NCBI RefSeq assembly: GCF_932274485.2
Contig: NC_065879.2
Coordinates: 37,318,436 to 37,382,435, forward strand
Direction of reading: 5' to 3'
Length of the DNA: 64,000 bases
From: Patella vulgata
Lineage: Eukaryota > Mollusca > Gastropoda > Patellidae
Below, piece after piece: positions 34,081 through 43,860 of the stretch; within the stretch, counting starts at the first letter, position 1; every line of letters begins with the position of its first letter. The position numbers and the translations under genes are program-made. The notes beneath the pieces are model-generated. The model had not been told where the DNA came from. It searched no databases and saw nothing but the letters and a program-made list of their open reading frames with translations.

Positions 34081-34339
34081 GCTACTTTAAGGTGCTGCTG
34101 CGGTTATACGCCCCAGCAGGGCCCGATCTGACCAATTGATTTTTACTCCTACCGACACCCGCTACAAATTTGGGGGATCAAACCTTTTGTAACTGATGAC
34201 CATATTATTTTGTCATTAGCTCCTGGACTATTACCGCATTGACAGTTTTCGACTAAGTAGCATCAATCTGGACCGAAAGATTGCGGAAAGCTGATATTGA
34301 TATTATATTAGAGACTTTTGGCAAGCGTAAATTCCTGTA

Positions 34340-34575
34340 CTGGTCCGTATCGCGTATCCTGAGGAAAAGAACCCGAGAAAAAGCAAGGTTTTTCTTTCGG
34401 GGATTATTCTGAAGTATTTCTTCCCCAGCATAACCGAAGTCGAGGTCTTTATCTTGCTTATAAACCGTCATGTTCACATGTACGTAAAATGAGCATATCC
34501 CAGAATTCCAGTAAGAAAAAACTTGTATCATATTTTTTTATGCAAAAACAAAAACCTACCCTGGATGAATAACCC
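34340..34575 (-). repeat. Unclassified repeat R3, copy 1
   Basis: Reverse-complement relative of 38243-38650: shared GGTTTATAAGCAAGATAAAG, TTCGGTTATGCTGGGGAAGA and CTCGGGTT blocks. It ends next to an A/T run at 34577-34600 and interrupts the LINE remnant that follows. Confidence 0.65.
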
Positions 34576-34594
34576 GGTTTTTTTAAAAAAAAAA

Positions 34595-35340
34595 AAAATA
34601 TAATTGTGCAGTTAATGCGATCGAAGGCTTTTTCTTGATTAAATGATAATATATAGGCACTGGACTCATTTGTGTTTATATAATTTAGGAGTGTATCAAT
34701 TGAATGTATCAAAAATTGGTTTCATTTGATCCGGCTCCAGTTTGTGTATTAGAGATTAATTTGTTAATAACTGTATCGATTCTTGTGCTTAGTTCGTTCG
34801 TTCGTTCGTCCACTTCCACCTAAGGTGATATCGTAGACAAGTTGTGCTTAGTATTTTTGTGATGATTTTATAGTCGACACATAACGGGCTTGTTTTGATG
34901 CAATAAACATATTATCTTATCTTATCTTATCTTATCGGTCTATAGTTCTTAAGTAATCGGTGGTCGCCTTTATTCTTATAATTAAGTGTTATTATACCAG
35001 TTCTCATTGTTTTTGATAATTCACCCTGTAAAAAGATGTTGATTATTACTTCTGTTAGTCGGATCCCATGGTGTCAAAGAATTTAAAATGTAGAAATAAC
35101 ATGGAATACCATTATGCCCGGGCTACGGTTTCTTCTAAGCTTTATAAGAACTTCTCTCTAGTTATAGAATTTGATAGGTTATCTTTTTCCGTGTTAGAGA
35201 ATTTATGTCACTGTTTTCAATACAGGAGTTTATTAGGATATCGTCAATATTTTGAGATGTATATAATTGTTGCTAATATTGGTGAATTGTGTCTAAAATA
35301 TTTTGTTCATTATCACATACTGCATTATTTTGATTGATTG
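34595..35340 (-). mobile_element. LINE remnant, reverse transcriptase N-terminal half
   Basis: On the minus strand, in order: a PGHNGIPCYFYIL block (like PGxDGIPxEFY), GELSKTMRTGIITLNYKNKG, HRLLKNYRPI, CVDYKIITKILST, RIDTVINKLISNTQTG and AYILSFNQEKAFDRIN (motif A with F-x-Q/D-x-EKAFDR). This order is that of L1/Tx1-type reverse transcriptases. Frameshifts and stops are many. It carries a (GATAA)n insertion near 34910-34935 and a 49-bp insertion near 34785-34843. A dead, old copy. Confidence 0.8.
34785..34844. repeat. 49-bp insertion with 10-bp target duplication inside the LINE
   Basis: On the minus strand CTAAGCACAA occurs on both sides of a short piece that ends in (GAAC)n. The surrounding frame (ILST then RIDTV) is restored if one duplicate and the insert are removed. 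Looks like an extreme 5'-truncated retroposon. Confidence 0.6.
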
Positions 35341-35344
35341 GTTG

Positions 35345-36428
35345 TTTAATTTGCTTGTTTGCACCGATTTTAACTCCTGATAGTTTATATATTTTAGAAT
35401 TAGTAGATAAATCAGTTTGAGGTATTTCTAATTTTGATCGTATAATGTAGTCTCATTTTGTCATAGATTACATCCAAGCCAATAAGGTAAGCCTATATTT
35501 ACCGTTTTGATTGATGCAAGCCCAAACCTAATTAATCTTTACGTTAACAATTACACGCAAGCTTTTGTAATAATGGATTTGTTTTCTTCTATTATTTGAT
35601 TCATTTAATTAGATGATTATGGCCAAGCTTGCATACATAATGGTATAGGTCAGTATGTTTCAAGTCTGGAAGCAGAAACTAACTATATCTAGTAGTAGTA
35701 ATATCAGTGAAGTTTTACAATTGTGGGTAAAGCTAAATTTATCGTGAGACAAAAAATAGAAAAAAAGTAGAGGCGTTCGCAGAAAATTTCTTGTGCTTTT
35801 CGCAGTTTTAAATGCAGAATCTCGCGTACAATAGATTTATTCTATGAATATTTGTCTATACAGACGTGGTCTCGAATAACGAAAGATGGGATATTTAAAC
35901 TTGAGAAGATTTACATTTAGAATTCCTGCACGTAATTATTACCGACCTTGGTAGGTACTTATCACCACAGGCACTTGTAACCTGGAAAAGTTTACAAAAA
36001 GGGCGATAGGCCTATAGCCTACCTACATGTAGCAGAAATTTACCTTGAATATACCTATTTAATATAGATTTAATTGTTTGCAAAAAACAAACAAGAACTG
36101 ATTTATGTACGGTACCATTTTTTTAAAAAAATTGTGAGAAATCGGTTTTGCCAAGCTCGAGCCGTTTTATCGATCGACATTCAGAAACGAGTTACGAAAT
36201 CGTGTTTATAAAATAAGTTATACCTGTATTTTATATACTTCAAACGATATTACGTGGATCGGGATACATTGTCTATGGGGTCTAGACTACCCTAAATTTT
36301 TGACGTATTTTCTATTTATAGTACAAGTATTAATATCCGAAATACTGTTTAAAAAAAGTCCGTGCGGCCTGTCATTTAATATGTTTCGGCCTCCTGCGGT
36401 ACAATAACCGTCATTAGATCTCACTAAA
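35345..36428. other. Intergenic DNA, no gene recognised
   Basis: AT-rich; only short frames. No classified repeat. Confidence 0.4.
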
Positions 36429-36440
36429 GAAGGCTGTAAG

Positions 36441-36759
36441 GAAATGAAATGAAATGAAATGGGGTTTAACGTCCTACTGTTCTGCTCCTAACCTGGGCTA
36501 ATGAAGACGGGCATACGCCATACAGTGTGCTATGAAGGAAATTTTGCCCGGGCAGCGGCGCCACGACCTACTCTTATATCGAATTCCAACTGCCAAGGGG
36601 TCTTTTACGTGCACGCCAATGTGTACACGGGACCTCGGTTTTTCGTCCCATCCGAACGACTAGACAGCTGTCCTTGTCAGGCCCTCCGTCCTGCATCACT
36701 GACAAGGGGGAAACCACGCCGGAAAATCTGGATGAACTTTCTCGGCCAATGCAGGGATC
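36441..36759 (-). mobile_element. SINE family A, 5'-truncated, with 11-bp imperfect target duplication
   Basis: AAGGCTGTAAG (36430-36440) and AAGGTTGTAAG (36760-36770) flank it. It has the (GAAAT)n tail, AAATGGGGTTTAACGTCC and the full body to GGCCAATGCAGGGATC, but stops before the tRNA-like A box. Confidence 0.88.
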
Positions 36760-36991
36760 AAGGTTGTAAGACAGCAACATCGATTGAGTTATTTCAATAT
36801 TTTCCGCAATGCAATTAATTATGCATGCGCGCTCATCTACTTATTATAAACAGGTTGGAATTGGAAGGGTTATATCTGGTGCAATGCTTGTGCGCGCTCT
36901 TCTACTTATAAACAGGTTGGAAGTTTAAACTTAAAAAAACAAAAAAAGCAAAAAAAAAACCCCCGAATCAAACATGTACGCGTTGAAGGTT

Positions 36992-37188
36992 CTTGTTATT
37001 TACAATACAGTGCAAGCACGAAAAAGCATGGTCTGTTTTGACAATCACCGGGTTAGTATGTTGGGGTGTTCATTTATATGAACACCTACTTTTCCTCAAA
37101 TGATCACCAGCGCACGTGCTAAAACAACACATTACAGGCTGATCAGTAACTTGAACACCAGAGTCAGAACAAAGGGTCCAGTGTGTAA
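36992..37188 (+). repeat. Duplicated segment D1, copy 1
   Basis: TTGTTATTTACAATACAGTG through GGTCCAGTGTGTAAG is repeated at 38079-38242 plus 38651-38687, with a few differences (TGCAAGCACG against TTCACGCACG). Distance between copies is 1,087 bp in the same orientation. Function unknown. Confidence 0.85.
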
Positions 37189-37385
37189 GTAAGGGTTATC
37201 GACTGAGACAGAGGGGTTCAAGGTTTTCAATGATTTCCAGATTTGTGGCCCTTTATATTTAATGTTTTGAGTACTCAACGTCAGTATAGGGCAGAATTAG
37301 AAGTCAAACAAGTATTACAATTACATAATGGGTTGTTATTCGTACTTTTATTTTTATGTGTTGTAAATGTTTTCCTTACCGACAA

Positions 37386-37633
37386 GTGGGGTTCGATGGC
37401 CGAATGGTTAGCGCGTGCGCGCTGTATCATAACGTCTGTCATTGAGTCAACTGGCGTGGTGCTTGACCAGGTGTAGGGTAGCCTGTCCAACCTCGTGGGT
37501 TTTCTCGGGGTCCTCCGGTTTCCTCCCACTGCTAAAGACCCCTACGCCCAAACGAATTATTGAAATAAAATTGAACCATGTTAGTCCCGAAATACCTCTT
37601 TTGTGTCGAGTGAACGTTAAACCCCATTTCTCT
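37386..37633 (+). mobile_element. SINE family B, full-length with shared tail
   Basis: GATGGCCGAATGGTTAGCGC head, GTGGGTTTTCTCGGGGTCCT and GGTTTCCTCCCACTGCTAAA centre, then TTGAACCATGTTAGTCCCG and the 3' end AACGTTAAACCCCATTTC followed by TCTC. Lies between the two D1 copies. Confidence 0.88.
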
Positions 37634-37639
37634 CTCCAT

Positions 37640-38078
37640 CCCCACAAAAGAAAAAATATGCGACACCCTTATTGACTGCCCGGACGACTTAGCTGCTGTG
37701 GGCGTATGTTTCGTTGTCTGGCAACCTATCTTTAAATTCCACAACAGGCCAATGAATAATATAATAATTATTTGGTGTGAATGGGGTATGCTGCATTGAC
37801 TGGAATACGTTTTACATTCACGATTTGTCAGCAACAAAATAACCATGTACGAAAAAAATAGCATGTGCGATGTTGTAGGAAAGGTATTTTACAAGATTAC
37901 AAATTATCTAAAACATGGCCAAACAGAAATTTATCCGAGTTCGCTAGGTTTTGTGTATTTGTTCCTCATACTTTTGGATGCGTTTTCTAGCTAATGATAC
38001 TATTTCACAATCTACATTGAAAAAATATTTATTTATTGTTTTAACTGCATGTATTTATATTTTGTAACTAACACGGTA
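37640..38078. other. Spacer between SINE B and D1 copy 2
   Basis: No gene or classified repeat identified. Confidence 0.35.
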
Positions 38079-38687
38079 TTTCTTGTTATTTACAATACAG
38101 TTCACGCACGAAAATGCATGGTCTGTTTTGACAATCACCGGGTTAGTATGTTGGGGTGTTCATTTATAAGAACTACTTTTCCTCAAATGATCACCTGTGC
38201 ACGTGCTAAAACAACACATTACAGGTTGATCAGTAACTTTATAAACCTGTAACGGCAAATATCTTTGATCTTTGGGGTATATTCTATGCCCTGAATAACT
38301 TGAGGTCTGAAAGTCGAGGGGAATTTGGGGTTATTCTTCTGAAAGTTTTTCTTTAAACCTGTAACAGATTATTCTTCCAGGGTAGGGGTTTTTTTTCTCC
38401 ATAAGAAAACATGATCTAAGGTTTTTCTTTTGGGAATTCTGGCATATTCTCATTTTGTGTACATGTAAACATAGACGGTTTATAAGCAAGATAAAGTCCT
38501 CGACTTCGGTTATGCTGGGGAAGAAAATCTTAAGAAAAAACCCTCGACAGAAAACCCTCGGCCTCCCGGCCTCGGTTTTTCTTTTTCTCGGGTTATTTTC
38601 TTCAGTCTTTCTTTCCCCAGCATAATCTCGGTCTCATGCTTTATCCTACACTGAACACCCGAGTCAGAACAAAGGGTCCAGTGTGTA
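38079..38687 (+). repeat. Duplicated segment D1, copy 2, split by a 408-bp insert
   Basis: The left part (38079-38242) and right part (38651-38687, GAACACCCGAGTCAGAACAA onward) are contiguous in copy 1 at 36992. The insert (38243-38650) is repeat R3, related to 34340-34575. A 3-base ACT lies on both sides of the insert and may be a target duplication. Confidence 0.75.
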
Positions 38688-38789
38688 AGACTAAAATATC
38701 CCCCACCCCACCTAAATTGTTATAGTTTTCCAATTAAGCTTGAAACTAGAATATTGATTAATTAATTTATGATACTTTGGCTCTGACGT

Positions 38790-38861
38790 GGTTCTATGGT
38801 GTAATGGTCAGCACTCTGGACTCTGAATCCAGCGATCCGAGTTCGAGTCTCGGTAGAACCT
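38790..38861 (+). tRNA. tRNA-Gln (anticodon CTG)
   Basis: 72 nt. Acceptor GGTTCTA pairs with TAGAACC; D arm TGTAATGGTCAGCAC; anticodon loop CTCTGAA between CTGGA and TCCAG; T arm with GAGTTCGAGTCTC. CCA is not encoded, as usual for nuclear genes. It decodes CAG. Confidence 0.96.
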
Positions 38862-38994
38862 AACTGTTTTGCGTAGTTATTTCACATATTTATGGTTAGT
38901 TTTCGTTAATTTCGAAAAACCTTTTATTAATTGAAATATTAAGCTTTGCAAAACATTTTATTGCTATAATAAATAAAATAGTAAAAATTGTTTA

Positions 38995-39076
38995 CGTCGC
39001 CGATAGGATTCGAACCTATGCGGGGAGACCCCAATGGATTTCTAGTCCATCGCCTTAACCACTCGGCCACGACGAC
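38995..39076 (-). tRNA. tRNA-Ser (anticodon AGA)
   Basis: 82 nt with the long variable arm of a class II tRNA. Acceptor GTCGTCG pairs with CGGCGAC; A box GTGGCCGAGTGGTTAAGG; anticodon loop CTAGAAA; T arm GGTTCGAATCC. It decodes TCT, and TCC after A34-to-inosine. Confidence 0.96.
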
Positions 39077-39389
39077 TGTGGAATATGGGGATTATTTCTT
39101 ATTATCAATTACGCATTATAATTATCCGCTGACCTATTCACCTTTTATTGGTGACGTCGTAAACCTTGATATTAACCAACGACGCTGGTTAGATTATTAT
39201 TAACAGACTAAGTTTATAGTTGTATTTATCTCCACTATTTTTACTATTAAATGTCTGAATGGCAGAGCAGAAATAGTTAAACCCCATTTCAGTCATAGCT
39301 GTAACTAAACAACTCGTTACGTTGATTTCACTGAATTGATAATAATATTGGAGGAATGGCGGAGGAGAGCGGGAAAAAAAAATAACACT

Positions 39390-39463
39390 TGGCTCCTGTG
39401 GGGGTCGAACCCACGACATCCGCGTTATTAGCACGGCGCTCTAACCGACTGAGCTAAGGGGCC
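39390..39463 (-). tRNA. tRNA-Ile (anticodon AAT)
   Basis: 74 nt. Acceptor GGCCCCT pairs with AGGAGCC (one mismatch or wobble); D arm TAGCTCAGTCGGTTAGAGC; anticodon loop CTAATAA; T arm GGTTCGACCC. It decodes ATT, and ATC after inosine modification. Confidence 0.96.
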
Positions 39464-39765
39464 ACGAACTGACGAATTTCAACTTATATTTTGTTTGTTA
39501 TGTTTTGCGTGGTGCAGTCCCCAAAGCCAATATTTCAGTTTACAAATTTTGAGTGAAATTTGTTAATTTCATTCATTAGTTACGTGTAGCTGTGAGTTCA
39601 CCTCAGATGTCCTGAATTAGTCCAAGCTGTACATTTTTGATAGGTGAGTAAATCGAATGGAGTTTGTTTTACATGGGCCTGAAAGTCCATGGTTTTACTG
39701 TTCTACTGTACAAGAGTAGATACTATTTTTAACTTGAGCTATGATAATTGGCAGAGCAACCAGCA

Positions 39766-39837
39766 GGTTCTATGGTGTAATGGTTAGCACTCTGGACTTT
39801 GAATCCAGCGATCCGAGTTCGAGTCTCGGTAGAACCT
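39766..39837 (+). tRNA. tRNA-Gln (anticodon TTG)
   Basis: 72 nt, nearly identical to the Gln-CTG gene at 38790; the differences I see are TTAGCAC for TCAGCAC and the anticodon loop CTTTGAA for CTCTGAA. The two probably arose by local duplication with a change of anticodon. It decodes CAA. Confidence 0.96.
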
Positions 39838-40243
39838 AACTTTTTCTGAGTGGAGGTTGTGTGCATAGATAATCCTATAAGAGATAATCCTATAAAAGAT
39901 ATCCTTAGGAGGATATATCCATGGTTGTGTGTAAACCTCCTTTAGACTAACCCCCAATTAAATCGCGTTCCCCCAAACCACCTATCGCAGTACCGGCATG
40001 GTCATGCCATGGACGATTTTCCTTAACAACATTTAAAAAAAAATTGGCATTTAAAATATTATATTAATTTAATACTAATAATAGTGTATTCTATTTCTAG
40101 AATCTCACCGTACATATAAACTCAAATTACTAAGTAAAATAGAGTGGGGCTAAATTACTTTTCAAAAAGCCGCCTAGGTTAAATGGGGAACCTCTGTTTG
40201 ACCTAAGAAGCCAAAAATACTAAAAATGAGGACATGCCTCTAT

Positions 40244-40316
40244 CATCCCCGGCGGGATTCGAACCCGCGACCTCTGGATTAGAAGTCCAGCGCGCTATCC
40301 GCTGCGCTACGGGGAC
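40244..40316 (-). tRNA. tRNA-Arg (anticodon TCT)
   Basis: 73 nt. GTCCCCG acceptor with CGGGGAT (first pair G-U); D arm TAGCGCAGCGGATAGCGC; anticodon loop CTTCTAA; T arm GGTTCGAATCCCG. It decodes AGA. Confidence 0.95.
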
Positions 40317-40417
40317 TGCCGATAATCACTTGACGATTATACACGACTCTCACGTCTTGTGGTGTCAGTTGTTAGTTTCCTCGACAAAATTCACAATTTC
40401 CTGCAACAATAAACGAT

Positions 40418-40541
40418 AACAGTAAACAAACCGGATAAACAAACCTACCAAATTTCTGTAATAAGTTGTCTTACCTTTAACAGTAAACAAACCGGATAAA
40501 CAAACCTACCAAATTCCTGTAATAAGTTGTCTTACCTTTAA
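40418..40541. repeat. 61-bp tandem duplication between tRNA genes
   Basis: AACAGTAAACAAACCGGATA begins at 40418 and again at 40479; the two units differ at about one base. A recent local duplication. Confidence 0.9.
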
Positions 40542-40683
40542 CACTTACAAATTTATTCTTCAAATATAGCTCGTTGTCTTTCTGGTCCTAGTTAGTAGCT
40601 AAAATAAGATTTGAGCAGGTTTGATTTCCGTTTCCTTCAAATTTTGTTGATAACTGTTCAAGCAATAAGGTAAAAATATTCTG

Positions 40684-40754
40684 TGCATCGACCGGGAATC
40701 GAACCCGGGTCACCCGCGTGGCAGGCGAGTATTCTACCACTAGACCACCGATGC
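40684..40754 (-). tRNA. tRNA-Gly (anticodon GCC)
   Basis: 71 nt. Acceptor GCATCGG with TCGATGC; D arm GTCTAGTGGTAGAAT; anticodon loop CTGCCAC; T arm GGGTTCGATTCCCGG. It decodes GGC and GGT. Confidence 0.96.
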
Positions 40755-40908
40755 GTACACGTTATAAAGTTAATAAGATAATATTACATATTGCCTCGTA
40801 GAAAGACACTCACAGTCGTCGCCTTGAACCATAGATTTATATATCGCTTGTCGTGCTCAGCCTATTCGAGTCTATTAATAGAATGGTCTCGCTCAGGAGA
40901 AACAAAAT

Positions 40909-40956
40909 GGCGGCTATCGAGGGGCAAACGTCAATGGTGGTGAATGAATGGTAATA
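40909..40956 (+). other. Possible first exon or short uORF, unproven
   Basis: ATG in a strong context (AACAAAATGGCGG) opens 15 codons (MAAIEGQTSMVVNEW) and reaches a stop. A GTAATAC donor overlaps that stop. I found no convincing downstream exon. It may be the start of a gene whose next exon I missed, or chance. Confidence 0.15.
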
Positions 40957-41697
40957 CTAAACTACATTCAGAATCTAATACGAAATTTTATATTCCGAAA
41001 AAGTTTTTTTTTGGTTAGGCCCATTGGTGGATGAAGTTAATTAAATCTACTTCAAGGTTCAAGGATTTTTTTCCCCAAAACATAATAAGACATGGAGTAG
41101 ATCTAATTAAAACATAGAAAGAAGAGCTTTCATTAATTTTTATTTTGAAAATTTAAAAATAAAAATTAATAAAAGGATTTTTTTTCTTTTAGGTCTGGTT
41201 AGGGTAGAGCCCAACTGGACGTTATGCTGTAGCCTACTAGCACTGATAACTAATTTATTTTTAAAATTAGTACCGTAATTGTTTGTTTAGGGTAGGCCTA
41301 CTCTTTAAAAAATATTTTGGTGGAAAATATCTCTGAATTTCAATTGTCCTAATTAAATTTTCAATTATTTCGAAATGGGCAGATTTTATTATGTTGAGTT
41401 TGGAAAAAATACCCCCAAAACAGCAAACAATTATTATTGTTTTACTTACCTTATTGATTAAATCAATAATCAAATAAAAGATCAAATTACATTTATAACA
41501 AAAACTGAGTCAACAAGTTAATTAACTGTTTTAATAACAATTGTATTACAATAATTATTTTATACAGTAATAAAAATTACTTTAAATAATAATAATGATA
41601 TAATAGTATTAGTAATAGCCAATTAGTTTATATTAACAATATTATACATTAATAAACAATTAGTTTACTAACAATCATATACAGTAATAAAAAACGG

Positions 41698-41952
41698 GGT
41701 GTGGTGTGGTCGAGTGGTCTGATGCGCGCGTTTCAGATCATAAGGTCTGTCAAATGACGTGGTTTCCATCCCAAGCTTGTACAATGTTTGTGACAAGGAG
41801 TAGGGTCGCCTGCCGAACTTTGTGGGTTTTCTGCCACTGCTAAAGACCCCTACGCACAAGCGAATTATTGAAATATAATAAAATTCTACCATAATATGAT
41901 AGTCCTGAAATTGCCTAGTTTGTGACAATAGTCAATTAGGCGTTAAAGTAGC
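41698..41952 (+). repeat. SINE family B, diverged copy
   Basis: GTGTGGTCGAGTGGTCTGAT head, GTGGTTTCCATCCC B-box region, TGTGGGTTTTCTGCCACTGC (part of the centre deleted) and GACCCCTACGCACAAGCG. Tail worn to GGCGTTAAAGTAGC. Confidence 0.75.
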
Positions 41953-42240
41953 TAAGTCTCTAACCCAATATCATCCAAAATCTTCGACATTGAAAACACG
42001 ATTTATTTGTCGGTTTAAATCAACATTGATGTTGTGATCTTACCGGGAAAATATGGCCTTCTGATATCCAATATTTAAGACAAAATAAACATTTTACAAT
42101 TGGTACACGAATCGTGTACCATAATGCGTTTCAGTGCTATTTGTAATAAGGGACTCGAAAAACGAGGCTAGGCATATTCCACAAGTCATGTCAAACGGTG
42201 ATGCTATATTCTTATCTGGAGAGCAAGCCCAATAAATAAA
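41953..42240 (+). repeat. Dispersed repeat D2, copy with empty MITE site
   Basis: TCGACATTGAAAACACGA, AACATTGATGTTGTGATCTT and GGGACTCGAAAAACGAGGCT recur in order at 56535-57025. Here CATATTCCACAAGTCATGTC is uninterrupted, while the other copy has a 210-bp insertion at that place. The repeat adjoins SINE B. Confidence 0.85.
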
Positions 42241-42639
42241 CTTACGAATGGTAACTTATCTCCAAATCCTTAGAAAAAGGTTGTAGCAACTAAAAACACA
42301 CGTTTTCACCATTACCATTTCCAGCGGACGTCAACTTGCCCACTTACAAAATGGTGGACCGCTTCCATTAGTTGGCCAAGGTCTTACGTAATTGAACCTC
42401 CTCTAGTTCTATTTATAACTCTATGACTTGAACTCGATAAGAATTTGGGGTATGGGCGGTCATAAAATTTTTATAAACCGGCCTAAATAAAATTATATTT
42501 AAAGTAAATATGCCCCCCCCCCCCCCCAAAAAAAAAATAGCCGACAATAGTTTTCTAAAATACCTACTGTTTGTAATCTATAGGCACCAGTCAGGGATCA
42601 CCATGTGGAGTATTGATTTGAGGACGTGGCACCCTGCAC

Positions 42640-43860
42640 CCATGTAGTCTCATTGCCATTGTACGAAAAATCGCGTTTTTAGCTTGTGGTCCGTCTAGAA
42701 GTCACACTTATTATCCGATTTAATAAAAAAAAAAACGTTTGAATATATCACCGCTACACCGTAATATTGGTTGAGTTCGAATTTCGTGAAAATCGGGCCA
42801 AAACTGCCGGACAAAATGGCCGCCCCTCGTACGCAAATAGTGTAAATATATGGTGTATCAAGGTTGTGGACCCTCTAGAAGTCACAATTTTGGTCCGATG
42901 TTGATAAAACTTGAAATGCATGTTTCTAGCCCAAAGATCTTGGTTACTTTCGATATCGGATCGTAACTTCCTGAATTATGGCCCCTGATATTATACGAAA
43001 AATCGCTTTTTTAGCTTGTGGCCCCTCTAGAGGTCACACTTATTATCCGATTTTTTTTTAAAAAAAACGTTTGAATATATCACCGTTACACCGTAATGTT
43101 GGTTGAGTTCGAATTTCGTGAAAATCGGGCCAAAACTGCCGGACAAAATGGCCACCCCTCGTATACGCAAATAGAGATCACAATTTTGATCCGATTTTGA
43201 TGAAAATACACGTTTATAACACAAAGATCTTGGTTCCTTCCCGAATTATGGCCCTTGATTGTACAAAAAATCACGTTTTTTACTTGAGGTCACAATTTTC
43301 ATCCAATTTAAAAAAAACCCCAACAAAAACGTATGAATATATCACCGTTACACACTTTTGATAATCGGGCATATCCGAACGTAACTTATGTCCCCTGATT
43401 GTTCGAAAATTGCATTTTTAGCTTGCGGATTCTCTATAGGTCACAATTTTTTTCCGATTTTAAAAACCGCTTAAATATATCACCATTCCACCATAATGAA
43501 GGTTGAATTCGAATTTTGGGAAAATTGAAATGAAACTGCCCAACAGGTCACAATTTTTTTCCGATTTTAAAAACCGCTTAAATATATCACCATTCCACCA
43601 TAATGAAGGTTGAATTCGAATTTTGGGAAAATTGAAATGAAACTGCCCAACAGAATGGCCGTTCTTTGTACGCGGATTGTGTAAAAGTATGTAATACGAA
43701 GGTTGTGGACCCACCAGAGGTCACAATTTTTATCCGATTTTTATGAAAGTTAAAACATGGTTTTATATCCCAAAGATCTCAGTCCCTTTTGATATTTGCG
43801 CATTTCAGACCATAACTTTCTGAATTATTGTACAAAAAAAACCGCGTTTGCTTTTAGCTT
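42640..43860. repeat. Array of GTCACA/TCCGATTTT repeats, partly duplicated
   Basis: GGTCACAATTTT-like motifs followed by TCCGATTTT recur at about 42698, 42874, 43030, 43173, 43286, 43439, 43546 and 43718, between blocks reading CCCAAAGATCT and AATATATCACC. 43439-43545 and 43546-43652 are an apparently exact 107-bp tandem copy. Inverted members lie at 63460-63785. No coding. Confidence 0.85.

Larger units (their letters stand above)
29075..34230 (-). mobile_element. Large DNA transposon with ~0.92-kb terminal inverted repeats, class not assigned
   Basis: The two arms (29075-29998 and 33313-34230) are reverse complements with few differences, beginning TAGTCCAGGAGCTAATGACA at each end. TTA follows both ends outside (29072-29074, 34231-34233), a possible 3-bp duplication; because the ends read TA, a TA duplication is also possible. 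The 3.3-kb centre carries decayed coding sequence on the minus strand and a nested SINE. I see no DDE triad and no capsid-like gene, so it looks like a plain cut-and-paste element. Arm similarity by eye is in the mid-90% range, which suggests moderate age. Confidence 0.85.

Noticed and set aside
29075-34230. Long inverted repeats as a sign of a Polinton-like or virus-like element
   Set aside because: Too short, no polymerase, integrase or capsid-like gene, and the duplication is not 6 bp.
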